Origin: Nitrosomonas sp.
GTDB lineage: Bacteria; Pseudomonadota; Gammaproteobacteria; Burkholderiales; Nitrosomonadaceae
Direction of reading: 5' to 3'
NCBI RefSeq assembly: GCF_021731985.1
Contig: NZ_JAKFWH010000056.1
Location: forward strand, 1-64,000
Length of the DNA stretch: 64,000 nt
Part shown: in pieces, positions 27,996 through 37,418 of the stretch
How positions within the stretch are numbered: the stretch's first letter is position 1
Layout: each line of letters begins with the position of its first letter
Notes under the pieces: model-generated
Databases searched by the model: none
Told to the model about the DNA's origin: nothing
What the model saw: the letters and a program-made list of their open reading frames with translations, nothing else
Position numbers and translations under genes: made by a program

Positions 27996-29066
27996 TTATG
28001 CTTCAATGCTAAGTACACGACGAATTTCGTCCGTCTTAAAACCCAGTGCCATGGGGCGGCGCACATGCGGCAAAGCAACTACGTCGTAAAGTTCTTCAAC
28101 CATGCCTTCCATGCGCAGCCAATGCACCACATCGCCCGTGCGCAAATCAATGATCTGTATGCCGCAACGAGCCTCCGCATTACGTGATTTAAGATTGTCA
28201 TCCAATGCTAAGCCACTAAAGGTTTTATTGTGGCGTGGCCGGGATATACCAATTAAGGCAAAATCGCCGTGAAAGCTTAGCCCGCGCATATAACCGGGAC
28301 AAAAACAAACCGGCTCAAAGCACCCTGTATCCAGATTGACATGACCGAAATCCCCGGTTCCGGAATTGAGCAGCCATAACTTGCCGTTGTGCCAACGCGG
28401 CGAATGCGGCATAGAGAATCCGGAACAAACGATTTCGTTACGATTTACATCGATGACAATGCCGCCGTCAGTGCGATGATCGCGCCAGCCATCAGCCACA
28501 TCAGATTGACTCACCGCAGTGACATAAGCTGATTGACCATCCTTCATCGCCAGACCGTTCAGGTGGCAACGATCTTCCGCCGCCAGTTTGCTGATAAAAG
28601 TTGGCTGCCACAGCGGTTTGAAGCTATGCGTTTCACTCAAGGTCGCCAAACAACTGAACAATGTGTTGATAAACACCAGTCGGCCATTACTATCTACGGC
28701 CATATCGTGTATATCTAAGTCACCAGTGGTATAACCCACCTGCGGCAAGTACAATCGATCGAAACCATCCTGTTGTTGTCCGGCTTCGAACACATTCTCA
28801 AAGCGCCAGATCTGATACTGACTGCTCATATACAAGCTATTCGGCGTCGAGCACAATCCCATGCAGCGATTAAAACTTCGCTCAAATACCGAAAGTGCAT
28901 TATCGGGCTTCAAGCCGATAAAATACAATTTGCCAATCTGGTAAGTTGTCAGCGCGATAGAAATTTGTTGCTCAGCCAGCCAGGACAGCAACTGGCGGGA
29001 AGTTGTGACTTCAAGCGTTGGTGAAATCGAAGCTCCGCTAGTAGCATTAAAAACAGAATGTTTCAT
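27996..29066 (-). CDS. TIGR03032 family protein
   Basis: The protein has 356 residues and matches the TIGR03032 family in blocks such as NGLAMKDGQSAYVTAVSQSD, GGIVIDVNRNEIVCSGFSMP, HSPRWHNGKLWLLNSGTGDF, PGYMRGLSFHGDFALIG and a C-terminal VVALPHVRRPMA. The fold is probably a beta-propeller. There is no signal peptide. Biochemical function is unknown; family members are sporadic and often lie near giant repeat-rich surface proteins. Here it sits 34 bp after the FG-GAP protein on the same strand, so the two are likely co-expressed. Confidence 0.8.
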   Translation of the reverse strand: MKHSVFNATSGASISPTLEVTTSRQLLSWLAEQQISIALTTYQIGKLYFIGLKPDNALSVFERSFNRCMGLCSTPNSLYMSSQYQIWRFENVFEAGQQQDGFDRLYLPQVGYTTGDLDIHDMAVDSNGRLVFINTLFSCLATLSETHSFKPLWQPTFISKLAAEDRCHLNGLAMKDGQSAYVTAVSQSDVADGWRDHRTDGGIVIDVNRNEIVCSGFSMPHSPRWHNGKLWLLNSGTGDFGHVNLDTGCFEPVCFCPGYMRGLSFHGDFALIGISRPRHNKTFSGLALDDNLKSRNAEARCGIQIIDLRTGDVVHWLRMEGMVEELYDVVALPHVRRPMALGFKTDEIRRVLSIEA

Positions 29067-29100
29067 TTGTGTGGTTCAAACAATATGGAGATACTGGGCA

Positions 29101-31398
29101 CTACATCAAATCTGTGAACATATCAACCCCAACCAATAATGCCGCTGCATCCTGACTATTAACATCAAAGCTGCCGGTTCCAATGGTTTTCAAAGCAGTA
29201 ACCTCACTGCTAAAACTATGGCCAAATATCACGTAAGCTGCGCCAGAATTGAGAGTACCGCCATTGGCAAAAGGAGCCCCAATAATCAAATCATCAAATC
29301 CATCATTGTTAACATCTCCCGCACTGCTGACCGACTTACCAAATGAATTACCTGCTGTCAATCCACTCAGCGAAAAGCCATCGGTACTGCTTAGGCTAAA
29401 TAAATTCAGCGAAGCGCTAAAACCTGAAGCTTTACCAAATACAACATAAGCGGCACCTGAATCTGTGCCATTCAGATCGGCGGAACCGGCACCGATGATC
29501 ACATCGTCAAAACCATCACCATTAAAATCTCCCGCTGCGCTCACCGATCTACCTGCGCGATCTCCTGCTGTTCCTCCTTCCAAGCGGAAACCGTTGCTAC
29601 CATTCAAATCGGATAAATTCACTGTGGCTTCAAAACCAGATGCCTTACCAAACACCACGTAACTGGCACCTGAATCTACACCGTTCGTATCAGCTTGTCT
29701 GGCACCGATAATTACATCGTCAAACCCATCGCCGTTGACATCCCCCGCATTGTCGACTGAATAACCGGCTTCGTCTCCTTCTGCTTCTCCTTCCAGACTA
29801 AAGCCATTACTGCCATCTAAATTTGATAAGTCCAGCATGGCATCAAAACCCGATGCTTTACCAAAGACCACATAACTTGTACCATTTCCTCCGTAATAGG
29901 CGCCAACGATTAAGTCGTTAAAACCATCGCCATTGATGTCTCCGGCACTCACGCCATTGCCAAATTGCGCTCCTGCCACCAACCCATTCATTTGAAAGCC
30001 GTTGCTGCCATCCAAGCTGGACAAATCTAAATTAGCATCGAAACCAGAGGTTTTGCCAAAGACAACATAGCTACTTTCGTCAATCGGTGCGCCAATAATC
30101 AAATCATCAATGCTATCTCCGTTGACATCCCCCGCACTGCTGACAGCCCAACCTAAAAGTTGATCGGCCTCATCAACATACATACGGAAGCCATTGCTTC
30201 CGTCCAGACTCGATAAATTCATCGTAGCACTGAAACTCGATGCTTTACCAAATACCACGTAGGTATAACCCGTATCATTTTTCGGAACATCAGATATCGG
30301 TGCGCCAATCAACAGATCATCAAAGCCATCACCATTGATATCACCTGCGCTACTCACTCCTTGACCCGCCGCATCTCCACCTGCTACACCATTGATCCGG
30401 AATCCGTTAGTACCATTCAAGCTGGACAAAGGAATCGTTGCATTAAAACCCGAAGCTTTGCCAAACACCACGAAACTTGCTCCGGAGTAGAAATTGTCAA
30501 AATTATGTGGTGCACCAATAATCAAATCATCAAAGCCATCCCCATTAATATCTCCCGCACCGCTAACCGATTCACCCGTGTCATCACTTCCCGCTATGCC
30601 ATATAATCCAAAACCATTGCTACTATTGAGATCCGATAGGCTGATGGGGGGATTGCCGAGCAGATTATCGACCACAGCCTTGGCCGTAGCAATCGTGGCA
30701 ACATCGGATGTGACCCCTTTCAGAATTTGCTGAAGCGTTGTTAAACTTGTAGATGTACCCGCTTTTTCAACTGAGTAATAGCGAGATACTTCAATGCGGT
30801 TGTCAAACAAAGCCGCTGCATCGCCCCAAGCAGGATTGGCAGGATCGATGCTATCCAATGCATTGATGGCCCATTCGATTACTGCACCGAAAGTCTGACC
30901 GCTAGTCATTTGTGCAAGGATATAATCGACTGCCCACGCTTTGTCGATTGCTGCAACCGTGTCACTCAATAGATTATCGACAATTTTTGTCGCATTTCCC
31001 GTGTTGTACGCTAATGCGGCCGCACCCCAAACAGGATCTGTTGCGGGAAAAGCAGACAGAATATTGGTAACTTCTGCAATCACTTCACCTTGCGTTGCTC
31101 CAGCCGTCATTTTACTGACAATATAATTGGTTGCCAGCAATTTACTGTCAGCAGAAGCATTATCACCAATCAAGTCATTAATAAAAGCATTTGCAAACGC
31201 TTCAGGTGTCAGATCAGCCGCATAATCCTTGCCAAAAAATAACGCATTTCCCGCCAAAGATTGCGCTAGGTCAGCCAAGGATTTCCCAGTCGTAATTTGT
31301 GAGCCCAGCGCTTCCAGGTATATCGCTCCGGGAGTGGCATTAAACATTGCCTGGGTGAGTTGGAGGATTGAGGTTTGTTGAGATTCAGTGAGTGCCAT
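29101..31398 (-). CDS. Large FG-GAP (integrin-alpha-like) beta-propeller protein
   Basis: The protein has 765 residues. An alpha-helical N-terminal region (about 1-260) contains repeated units (ATNYIVSKMTAG versus AVDYILAQMTSG), like those at the start of Type I-secreted repeat proteins. Residues about 265-740 hold seven FG-GAP repeats, each with a calcium-loop core such as AGDINGDGFDDLIIGAP and a YVVFGKASGF strand, enough for one seven-bladed propeller. There is no N-terminal signal peptide, so export by a Type I or other leaderless route is likely, as is surface adhesion or calcium binding. No transporter is adjacent. Low-identity DNA repeats accompany the protein repeats. Confidence 0.85.
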   Translation of the reverse strand: MALTESQQTSILQLTQAMFNATPGAIYLEALGSQITTGKSLADLAQSLAGNALFFGKDYAADLTPEAFANAFINDLIGDNASADSKLLATNYIVSKMTAGATQGEVIAEVTNILSAFPATDPVWGAAALAYNTGNATKIVDNLLSDTVAAIDKAWAVDYILAQMTSGQTFGAVIEWAINALDSIDPANPAWGDAAALFDNRIEVSRYYSVEKAGTSTSLTTLQQILKGVTSDVATIATAKAVVDNLLGNPPISLSDLNSSNGFGLYGIAGSDDTGESVSGAGDINGDGFDDLIIGAPHNFDNFYSGASFVVFGKASGFNATIPLSSLNGTNGFRINGVAGGDAAGQGVSSAGDINGDGFDDLLIGAPISDVPKNDTGYTYVVFGKASSFSATMNLSSLDGSNGFRMYVDEADQLLGWAVSSAGDVNGDSIDDLIIGAPIDESSYVVFGKTSGFDANLDLSSLDGSNGFQMNGLVAGAQFGNGVSAGDINGDGFNDLIVGAYYGGNGTSYVVFGKASGFDAMLDLSNLDGSNGFSLEGEAEGDEAGYSVDNAGDVNGDGFDDVIIGARQADTNGVDSGASYVVFGKASGFEATVNLSDLNGSNGFRLEGGTAGDRAGRSVSAAGDFNGDGFDDVIIGAGSADLNGTDSGAAYVVFGKASGFSASLNLFSLSSTDGFSLSGLTAGNSFGKSVSSAGDVNNDGFDDLIIGAPFANGGTLNSGAAYVIFGHSFSSEVTALKTIGTGSFDVNSQDAAALLVGVDMFTDLM

Positions 31399-31432
31399 AG
31401 TACCTTTTCCTTAAATTTATGCTGTATGATTG

Positions 31433-31910
31433 TTATGAATTACGGCTGTGACCACACTTGTGTTCCGTTAAAATGATGGGCATATCTCGATCAATTTGTG
31501 CAGCAGAGGGTTTCACCGTTACCTGTTGACCTGCTCCGCAGGATTCAGCCACGAAACAGTATCGCGCTCGAAACAAACGGAATACGTCCGAATGCGTATG
31601 ATGCAAGTGATCGGCCACCACCAAACCAAAATCCGATCGTATTTCTATTCGCGTCCACTTTTCGATCCTGTTCACTAAATAATGAGCGATCTTGCACGAA
31701 TTGAATCACGCCTCCCCAATTCTGAAGGAAATCCCTGAGCGATCCAGTATAAGGATTACCATTGGCAACAATCGTAGAACTGTCTCCGTCTGGAAAAACA
31801 ACACTCTGGCCGATGACAGCCCCATCCCCACAACCATGTGTAATAACAACATCATTATCTGACGACTTTCCCTCTGTAATTTGCGGTGGCTCTATCACCG
31901 TGTGCGCCAA
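31433..31910 (-). pseudogene. Hypothetical gene, possibly frameshifted
   Basis: A 121-residue frame (MAHTVIEPPQITEGKSSDND) ends at 31545, and an overlapping frame from 31675 to 31433 carries on with YCFVAESCGAGQQVTVKPS. Joining the two near 31650 would give one protein of about 155 residues. I recognise no domain. It lies between the FG-GAP gene and a palindromic operator at 32140-32156, so it could be the first gene of that transcript. Whether the shift is real or the two frames are chance is uncertain. Confidence 0.35.
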
Positions 31911-32133
31911 TGCATTTTAAAAAATGATGTCAGACCAATACGATCAATGCGAACAAGCTTTGAGTGATGACTTTTAATAACATAGTGATGCTCACCAATG
32001 AGTTATGTTCATGATTCGATCTGAGCTAATAGTACGGACAATGAAGAATTAGGATTGGCTGAAGTGATGCAAATTGCTTTCTAATTATACTATCCAGACT
32101 ACAAACCATCATTTTCAGCTTAAGCTCTACTTT

Positions 32134-32156
32134 TAGCAATGCGACAAATTGTCACA
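32134..32156 (-). promoter_or_regulatory. Palindromic operator near the FG-GAP island
   Basis: TGCGACAAATTGTCACA (32140-32156) abuts TTGCTA (32134-32139, -35-like) on the minus strand; the -10 (GAAAAT) is weak. It faces the hypothetical and FG-GAP genes and belongs to the recurring operator family. Confidence 0.5.
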
Positions 32157-32319
32157 TCTGAGTAAAGCCAAAATAAACAATTTCGTGCAAGACCGCGGAG
32201 AATCGCAAAGCAAGTTGAATTATCTAAATAAGAAGAGCAGTCGATAGAATATGTGTCAAATATGGAGTGCAGCAGGTTAATCAACAAGTAGTTCTACATA
32301 GAATCGCAATCCAGAAATG

Positions 32320-32560
32320 CAAAGAATCGCCCCTGTTTTCCCGGAGACTTGTTGTATTGAGTCAAGCTGCATTAGCCGACTCTTCCAATTTGTGATAATA
32401 CGCCCGTTCAAGTTCCGCCGGGAGATATTGCCGATTGCCTCCAGCAGTCTTCGACTCTTGAACCGATCCAACTCCAGCGTAGCACTTTTGACCTTGCGAG
32501 CACGATGTATAGTATATTTTACCTGCCTCGTTCGAGTAACATACTGAGCGCCTATATTTA
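32320..32560 (-). mobile_element. IS3-family transposase remnant (OrfB C-terminus and right end)
   Basis: On the minus strand RFKSRRLLEAIGNI continues in a shifted frame as PAELERAYYHKLEESANAA, the conserved end of IS3-family OrfB (N-x-R-R-L-L-E-x-I-G-N-I-P-P-A-E-x-E). It is followed by CTCCGGGAAAACAGGGGCG, typical of the IS3-type right terminus. A one-base shift lies between the two halves and the catalytic DDE core is missing. This is a dead element at the edge of the accessory island. Confidence 0.65.
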
Positions 32561-32760
32561 CCAAGCTTCCCGTCAATGATAGGGCAAAGGTAAAGATTGC
32601 AGCCATACCATCCCGGATTTTACGTGAGGCTGATCAGTACACGCGGTTGACGACCAAACCGTTTTCCAGTAAATTCAGCCGCGGTGAATAAGGGCGTTTA
32701 TTTTTCCTATACACCGGGGATCCATCGACCATCGCCCTGGGATTGGTGCATCTTTATTGT

Positions 32761-34407
32761 ATGGAGCAGTCTACACGTATTGGACGAAATAATCCCTGCC
32801 CCTGTGGCAGCGGCCGAAAATTCAAGCATTGTTGCAACAACAAGCCAGCTCGCGCCGCAGCATTGTCAATCCCACAGCATTATCTGCAACAAGCCCAACG
32901 GGCTCTCGGCATCGGCGACTATTTCACCGCCGAACGGAACTTCCGGTCGGTGTTGGAGCAACAAAAAAATTCACCTCTAGTTTTGGCGGGACTCGGCCAC
33001 TCACTGTGCAAGCTGGGACAGACTTCCGAAGGAATCACTTTTCTTCTACGAGCCGCGGAGCATGTTAATCGACAGTACTCTCCCGCGTTGCGGCAGCAGC
33101 CGTTGTATGAGATCGCCTTGACCCTCCACGAAACCGGTGCCATTAAAGAAGCCTGGTCAGTCATCTGCGAAGCGCTGCAACATCCCGGCACATCGGCCCA
33201 GACGCACTATCTGAGCGCACAATGCCTGTCGCGCCTTGGACAATGGGAGGCGGCCATATCAAGCGCTATGCGCGCGGTGCAGCTTGCTCCGGAGGAAGCC
33301 AATGCCCATATATTACTCGCCACATTGCAAGCCCGGCAGGGCGACGTTACATCGGCGCGCTTGCGTTTGGAACACGCCATCACCATTGCCGTCGGCGAAA
33401 CCAAAGCCCGCGCCCATTTGGAATTGGGCGTGGTGTTAGACGAATTAAAGTACTACGACGATGCGTTCGAACACCTGCGCACCGCCGCCGGACTGCTGGT
33501 GCAGTCACCTGCGGTGGAGCGAATCGACCGCCAAGCGATCTACCGCGAGCTTGACACTCAACAAGCCTCGTTCACCAAGGAAGTCCTGGCAGGCGCCGAA
33601 AGCCGCCCCCATGGCGATCTCCCCAGCCCAGTATTTCTCGTCGGTTTCTATCGCTCTGGCACGACGCTGATGGAGCAAGTCTTCGCGGCCCATCCGGAGA
33701 CGGTTACAAGTGATGAAGCAGCGTTGATTCCCCTGGTGCTGCGAGAACTTGCAAAGATGGCGCCCCATCCAACTGGCGTTCGCGCTAAGCTGGAGGCTGT
33801 CGGCGCTAGTGGCCTAAAACACTTGCGAGAATATTATTGGCGCTGCGCGAGTGAACTGCTTGGGGAAGATGCGCAAAGGAAAGTCTTCATGGACAAGACT
33901 GCGCTCAACGTGATTCACGTTGGACTGATAAAAGAAATTTTTCCCGACGCCAAGATCATTTTCGCAGTACGCGACCCGCGCGATGTCTGTCTAAGCTGTT
34001 TCATGCAGTCTTTCACGCTTACCTCGCTGACGGTTCATTTGTTATCTTGGGAAGGCATCGCCAAGTTCTACAGCACCATATTCGAATTCTGGCAGACGAT
34101 GCAGCAGCGCATGACTACACCGGTACTTGAACTACGTTATGAAGATCTGGTGAGTGATTTCCAGACTCATGTCACAAAAATGTATAACTTCGTCGGCTTG
34201 GATTGGGTCGATGAAGCGCAACATTTTTACGTACACGCCCAACGCAAGGTCATCGCCACACCGAGTTTCGATGCTGTAAAGCAACCCCTGTATGACAAAT
34301 CGGTAGGGCGTTGGCGGCATTATGAAAAGTATTTCATTCCGCTAGAACCCCACCTCGAGAAAGCCATTCGCTATTATGGTTATGCTGCAGCGACAGGACT
34401 TAGGTAA
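32761..34407 (+). CDS. SEC-C/TPR/sulfotransferase fusion protein
   Basis: The product is 548 residues from the ATG at 32761 (MEQSTRIGRNN); a TTG six codons upstream is less likely. A SEC-C zinc motif opens the protein (PCPCGSGRKFKHCC, 12-25). About 45-290 form tetratricopeptide repeats (for example ALGIGDYFTAERNFRSVLEQ). The C-terminal half is a sulfotransferase: the 5'-PSB PAPS loop is FLVGFYRSGTTLMEQVF near 297-313, and the 3'-PB region is IIFAVRDPRDVCLSCF. Such fusions probably transfer sulfate from PAPS to protein tyrosine or glycan; the acceptor may be the FG-GAP protein, which is inference. It is flanked upstream by an IS3 remnant. Confidence 0.88.
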   Translation: MEQSTRIGRNNPCPCGSGRKFKHCCNNKPARAAALSIPQHYLQQAQRALGIGDYFTAERNFRSVLEQQKNSPLVLAGLGHSLCKLGQTSEGITFLLRAAEHVNRQYSPALRQQPLYEIALTLHETGAIKEAWSVICEALQHPGTSAQTHYLSAQCLSRLGQWEAAISSAMRAVQLAPEEANAHILLATLQARQGDVTSARLRLEHAITIAVGETKARAHLELGVVLDELKYYDDAFEHLRTAAGLLVQSPAVERIDRQAIYRELDTQQASFTKEVLAGAESRPHGDLPSPVFLVGFYRSGTTLMEQVFAAHPETVTSDEAALIPLVLRELAKMAPHPTGVRAKLEAVGASGLKHLREYYWRCASELLGEDAQRKVFMDKTALNVIHVGLIKEIFPDAKIIFAVRDPRDVCLSCFMQSFTLTSLTVHLLSWEGIAKFYSTIFEFWQTMQQRMTTPVLELRYEDLVSDFQTHVTKMYNFVGLDWVDEAQHFYVHAQRKVIATPSFDAVKQPLYDKSVGRWRHYEKYFIPLEPHLEKAIRYYGYAAATGLR

Positions 34408-34653
34408 ACTCTCCCGATAAGATCTATCGTATTTAACAAACGTCGTGGTTACGATAGGATCATGCATTCCGGTTTGGTCCAGCAACGAACTATCGGATCG
34501 CCCATATAGGAGGCCCTGAAAACCCGCATCAAATGGTATTTTGAGTCAGCAGCTTAAAAAATGGAGCGTTAATAAAGACAAAATCAAACGACTTGATCTT
34601 CTTCCATCAAAGAATTTGAGAAGTCTGCACTTTTCGCCACGGGGAAAAGAGCC

Positions 34654-34678
34654 AAACAATGGCCGACAGCCATTGTTT
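34654..34678 (+). terminator. Hairpin downstream of the sulfotransferase gene
   Basis: AAACAATGGC (34654-34663) and GCCATTGTTT (34669-34678) form a 10-bp perfect stem with a 5-nt loop and a T-rich 3' arm, 247 bp after the sulfotransferase stop. Confidence 0.5.
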
Positions 34679-34740
34679 CAGATTTCAGGCGTCAGCAACC
34701 ATCAACAGATTGATGTGATCACCGATGTGTTGTCATAGCC

Positions 34741-34842
34741 AGGAATGGGATATGCTAAAAAATAGGAGAAACAATCTCACGAAATATTTTGTGAAATCGC
34801 TTTATAAAGAGTTCAAAACACAACGGCACGCTATTTCATGCC
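34741..34842. repeat. Diverged ~105-bp repeat, copy 1
   Basis: The segment matches 48522-48632 in several blocks, the best being GTTCAAAACACAACG followed by CACGCTATTTCA, plus CAGGAATGG and CAATCTC in the same order. Here CGCTATTTCA (34829-34838) also pairs with TGAAATAGCG (34873-34882). The rest of the 34408-34964 gap has no gene I can support. Confidence 0.5.
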
Positions 34843-34964
34843 CAACCACTATGAACTGAAAGTGTTTAGCATTGAAATAGCGTTCTGAAGCAATAAAGTA
34901 ATCGTTTTTTCCATCGCGGAGGAAGATTCAGGCGGCCAGTCTATTGTGGCGATGCGCAGAGAAA

Positions 34965-36233
34965 TTAAAAATGATTGACAATTATTTCACCGCCAGAAAT
35001 CACAAGATCAGGATATTCAAGATGTTTCAGACTGTGCATTGGATTGCCTTTGATTGCAATAATATCGGCAGGGGATCCAGACTGTAAGGTACCTAGCAGC
35101 GGCATGCCCAAGTGCTGGCCTGCCTTTGATGTTGCTGCACGCAAGACATCCACTAACTCCATTCGTGCCATCTGCATTAAATACATCAGCTCTTGTACAT
35201 CGATACCCCAGGGAATATCCGGATGTGCAATTTCTGCGCCATATAAAAATTCACCGCCCAATGCTGTCCATGTGGCAGCATTGGGCGCCACACCCGCACA
35301 TTTTGATAAGGTGTCGATTGTGCTGACGATTTTTACATTTTTCGATACTGCTTGTTTTAACAACGGTTCAGGGATAAGGTCACAAGGTATGTGTGCCCAT
35401 TCGTCAATCCCGGCATTGATTGCGATTTCCACACCCGTTACTTCCGCGACATGAGCCGACACCTTGCGATTATTTTTGTGCGCTTCATCGACAATTGCTT
35501 TCGCAGTTTCCTCTGATAACAATGGCCATTTTGGTTTTGCATGTGAAGCTTTATGTGCAGGCTGGTGATGCGCCTGTCCATGTGCTTTATCCGGCTGATC
35601 ATGGTGCGTATGACCGTGGTGAGAAGACCAAGGCGCGCCCGCCTCTCCGCCAGGCTCCAGAGCGATCTTGATCACGACAGCGCCTGCTTCAATCAGGTTG
35701 CGAACAGTTTGCCGCGCTTCTTCTGGCGTGGAAACAGCTACTGCAATATCCGTGGCACCAAGTTTTACAATTGGATAGCCCTGAGGTGCGGTAATAATCG
35801 GACCGGAAGTAAGCACGCGCAAGCTGCCAGTGCCGCCATATGGCTTGTGTACCGGTCCACCCAAATCCCGGATGGTTGTGATCCCATGCCTTAGAACGGT
35901 ATTAGCTGAAACATTCTGGTAGGATAAATGCGCGTGCAATTCGATAAATCCCGGCAGGATGGTTGCGTCACCCAGATCGATGATCTTCACATTGTTATTG
36001 GCGTTAAATGATTCGCGCGGCGCAATCTGTGCTACTTGCCCATTCTTTATCAGAACAGATACATTGGTTCTGATCTCATGACCGTCGAAAACCCGAGCCG
36101 CATGAAGCAGTATCGGCGTGGATACTTCTGCAGCAACACAGGGGAAAGCAGTGAAGATGAAGGCAGTAAGAAAGAAGTACTTAGCTCGGACAGAAAATCC
36201 GGAGAATATGTGGATGATTATCTGTTGTAGCAT
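34965..36233 (-). CDS. Exported amidohydrolase-family enzyme with His-rich insertion
   Basis: The protein has 422 residues with a signal peptide (FFLTAFIFTAFPCVAA). All amidohydrolase metal elements are visible: TILPGFIELHAHLSY (HxH), VVIKIALEPGG (Lys), VSAHVAEVTG (His), EWAHIPC (His) and EIAHPDIPWG (Asp). It resembles periplasmic prolidase/imidazolonepropionase-like hydrolases. Right after the Lys strand there is an insertion of about 35 residues with about 12 His (SSHHGHTHHDQPDK continuing AHGQAHHQPAHK), probably a metal-binding loop. It is about 40% identical by eye to the product of 17145-18653, which lacks the insertion and two metal ligands. The natural substrate is unknown. Confidence 0.85.
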   Translation of the reverse strand: MLQQIIIHIFSGFSVRAKYFFLTAFIFTAFPCVAAEVSTPILLHAARVFDGHEIRTNVSVLIKNGQVAQIAPRESFNANNNVKIIDLGDATILPGFIELHAHLSYQNVSANTVLRHGITTIRDLGGPVHKPYGGTGSLRVLTSGPIITAPQGYPIVKLGATDIAVAVSTPEEARQTVRNLIEAGAVVIKIALEPGGEAGAPWSSHHGHTHHDQPDKAHGQAHHQPAHKASHAKPKWPLLSEETAKAIVDEAHKNNRKVSAHVAEVTGVEIAINAGIDEWAHIPCDLIPEPLLKQAVSKNVKIVSTIDTLSKCAGVAPNAATWTALGGEFLYGAEIAHPDIPWGIDVQELMYLMQMARMELVDVLRAATSKAGQHLGMPLLGTLQSGSPADIIAIKGNPMHSLKHLEYPDLVISGGEIIVNHF

Positions 36234-36266
36234 TTGATTTCCTTAGATAATAAAAAACATTAGAAT

Positions 36267-37418
36267 TTAACACTGGCCCGGTTCAATAAAACCTGTGAGC
36301 ACGCAAAGTGTAGCCATTAGAAAAAAACTACCCCAAACCGTCTCAACCAGCTCTTCTTTATCCGGTCCGGTTTTGTAACAACATCCCCAGAATATTCCGG
36401 GTTCCGTATTATTCCGGTCTTTTGGATGCTTAATGTCTTCCTGAGAACCGGTGAAGTATTCGCTGCGAATAATTGCGGTAATCTGCCGATGCGCATAAAT
36501 GCGCCATTGCTCTCCATCGGGCATGAGGCGGGCCAGTGAAAGCATAGCGAGCGACGCAATGACAGTTGCAGAAGGATCACAGAGTTGCGATGGATGACCG
36601 AGCCGATTGGGCGGCAAGAGATCCGGACGGGAGTGCCGCCAATATTCACAGGCAGTCGTGGCATAAGTTAAATAAGGCTCTCCCCATTGTGCCGCTGCCC
36701 GGCTCAATCCCAGCATAGCCCAAGCCTGACCGCGTGACCATGAGCCCGGCTGGTCTGTTGGTATTAAGTTGTTTCCGTTAAACTGCGCGTGCGCGTGAAA
36801 TGCACCATTACTCTGCTGGAAAGCTGCCAGTAGTGTATCGGTATGGCGCTTTGCGATGTCTTCACAGGATTTCTGTTTATTGCTGCACAAGAGCTGGATG
36901 AGGCTGGAAAAATTATCGATTGAAATCTGCCGGTTGCCTTCTTTGCCACCACCCAATGCGGTCCCCAGCGGAATGCCATTCATTAAAGGATCAAAACCCG
37001 ATACCAGCGCGTCGATAGATTCTTTTGTCAGCGAGCGTGCACCGGAGTCACGAAACCAGATTTCCCCTAGTGATGCGCCATACCAAAAAATCAGACTCCG
37101 ATTCCCGGAATCGATACTGATTTTTGAAGCTAAGTTTTGACAAATAGCCGATGCTTTACGTTGATCGAGTGCTGCTTCTGTTATTTTTGAACGCAGCCAC
37201 CAGCACGCCCCCCAAAATCCTCCAACCCAGGAACCGCCTGAGGAAACAAACCACGCATTGGTATTTCCCAGTGAATACAGTGGAAAATCGTTCAAGCAAT
37301 TGTCATCGATGTTATCCATACGGCGAAACATCAATTCAATGGCAGTAATCATTTCTTTAGGATTCAACAACTGATCGTCTGTGCTATCGGATAGGGTCAT
37401 AAGATATCTCTCGCTCAA
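36267..37418 (-). CDS. GH88-like glycosidase (unsaturated uronyl hydrolase family)
   Basis: The protein has 383 residues without a signal peptide, so it is cytoplasmic. It has the (alpha/alpha)6-barrel signature of GH88/GH105, with FWYGASLGEIWFRDSG at 111-126, QISIDNFSSLIQLL at 164-177 and GSWSRGQAWAMLG at 225-237. These enzymes remove a terminal 4,5-unsaturated uronic acid released by polysaccharide lyases. The start overlaps the porin stop by ATGA, so import and hydrolysis are coupled. No lyase is adjacent. The catalytic Asp residues were not individually verified. Confidence 0.7.
   Translation of the reverse strand: MSERYLMTLSDSTDDQLLNPKEMITAIELMFRRMDNIDDNCLNDFPLYSLGNTNAWFVSSGGSWVGGFWGACWWLRSKITEAALDQRKASAICQNLASKISIDSGNRSLIFWYGASLGEIWFRDSGARSLTKESIDALVSGFDPLMNGIPLGTALGGGKEGNRQISIDNFSSLIQLLCSNKQKSCEDIAKRHTDTLLAAFQQSNGAFHAHAQFNGNNLIPTDQPGSWSRGQAWAMLGLSRAAAQWGEPYLTYATTACEYWRHSRPDLLPPNRLGHPSQLCDPSATVIASLAMLSLARLMPDGEQWRIYAHRQITAIIRSEYFTGSQEDIKHPKDRNNTEPGIFWGCCYKTGPDKEELVETVWGSFFLMATLCVLTGFIEPGQC

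Noticed and set aside
29101-31398. Plus-strand frames across the FG-GAP gene
   Set aside because: They are shadow frames with repeated low-complexity peptides (for example repeats of SSNPS and SPAALTDLPA) mirroring the real repeats.
32277-32606. 109-residue hypothetical gene on the minus strand
   Set aside because: Its sequence reads as a frameshifted IS3 OrfB remnant.
34541-34738. 65-residue hypothetical gene on the plus strand
   Set aside because: It ends across a hairpin, has no good ribosome-binding site and no recognisable domain.
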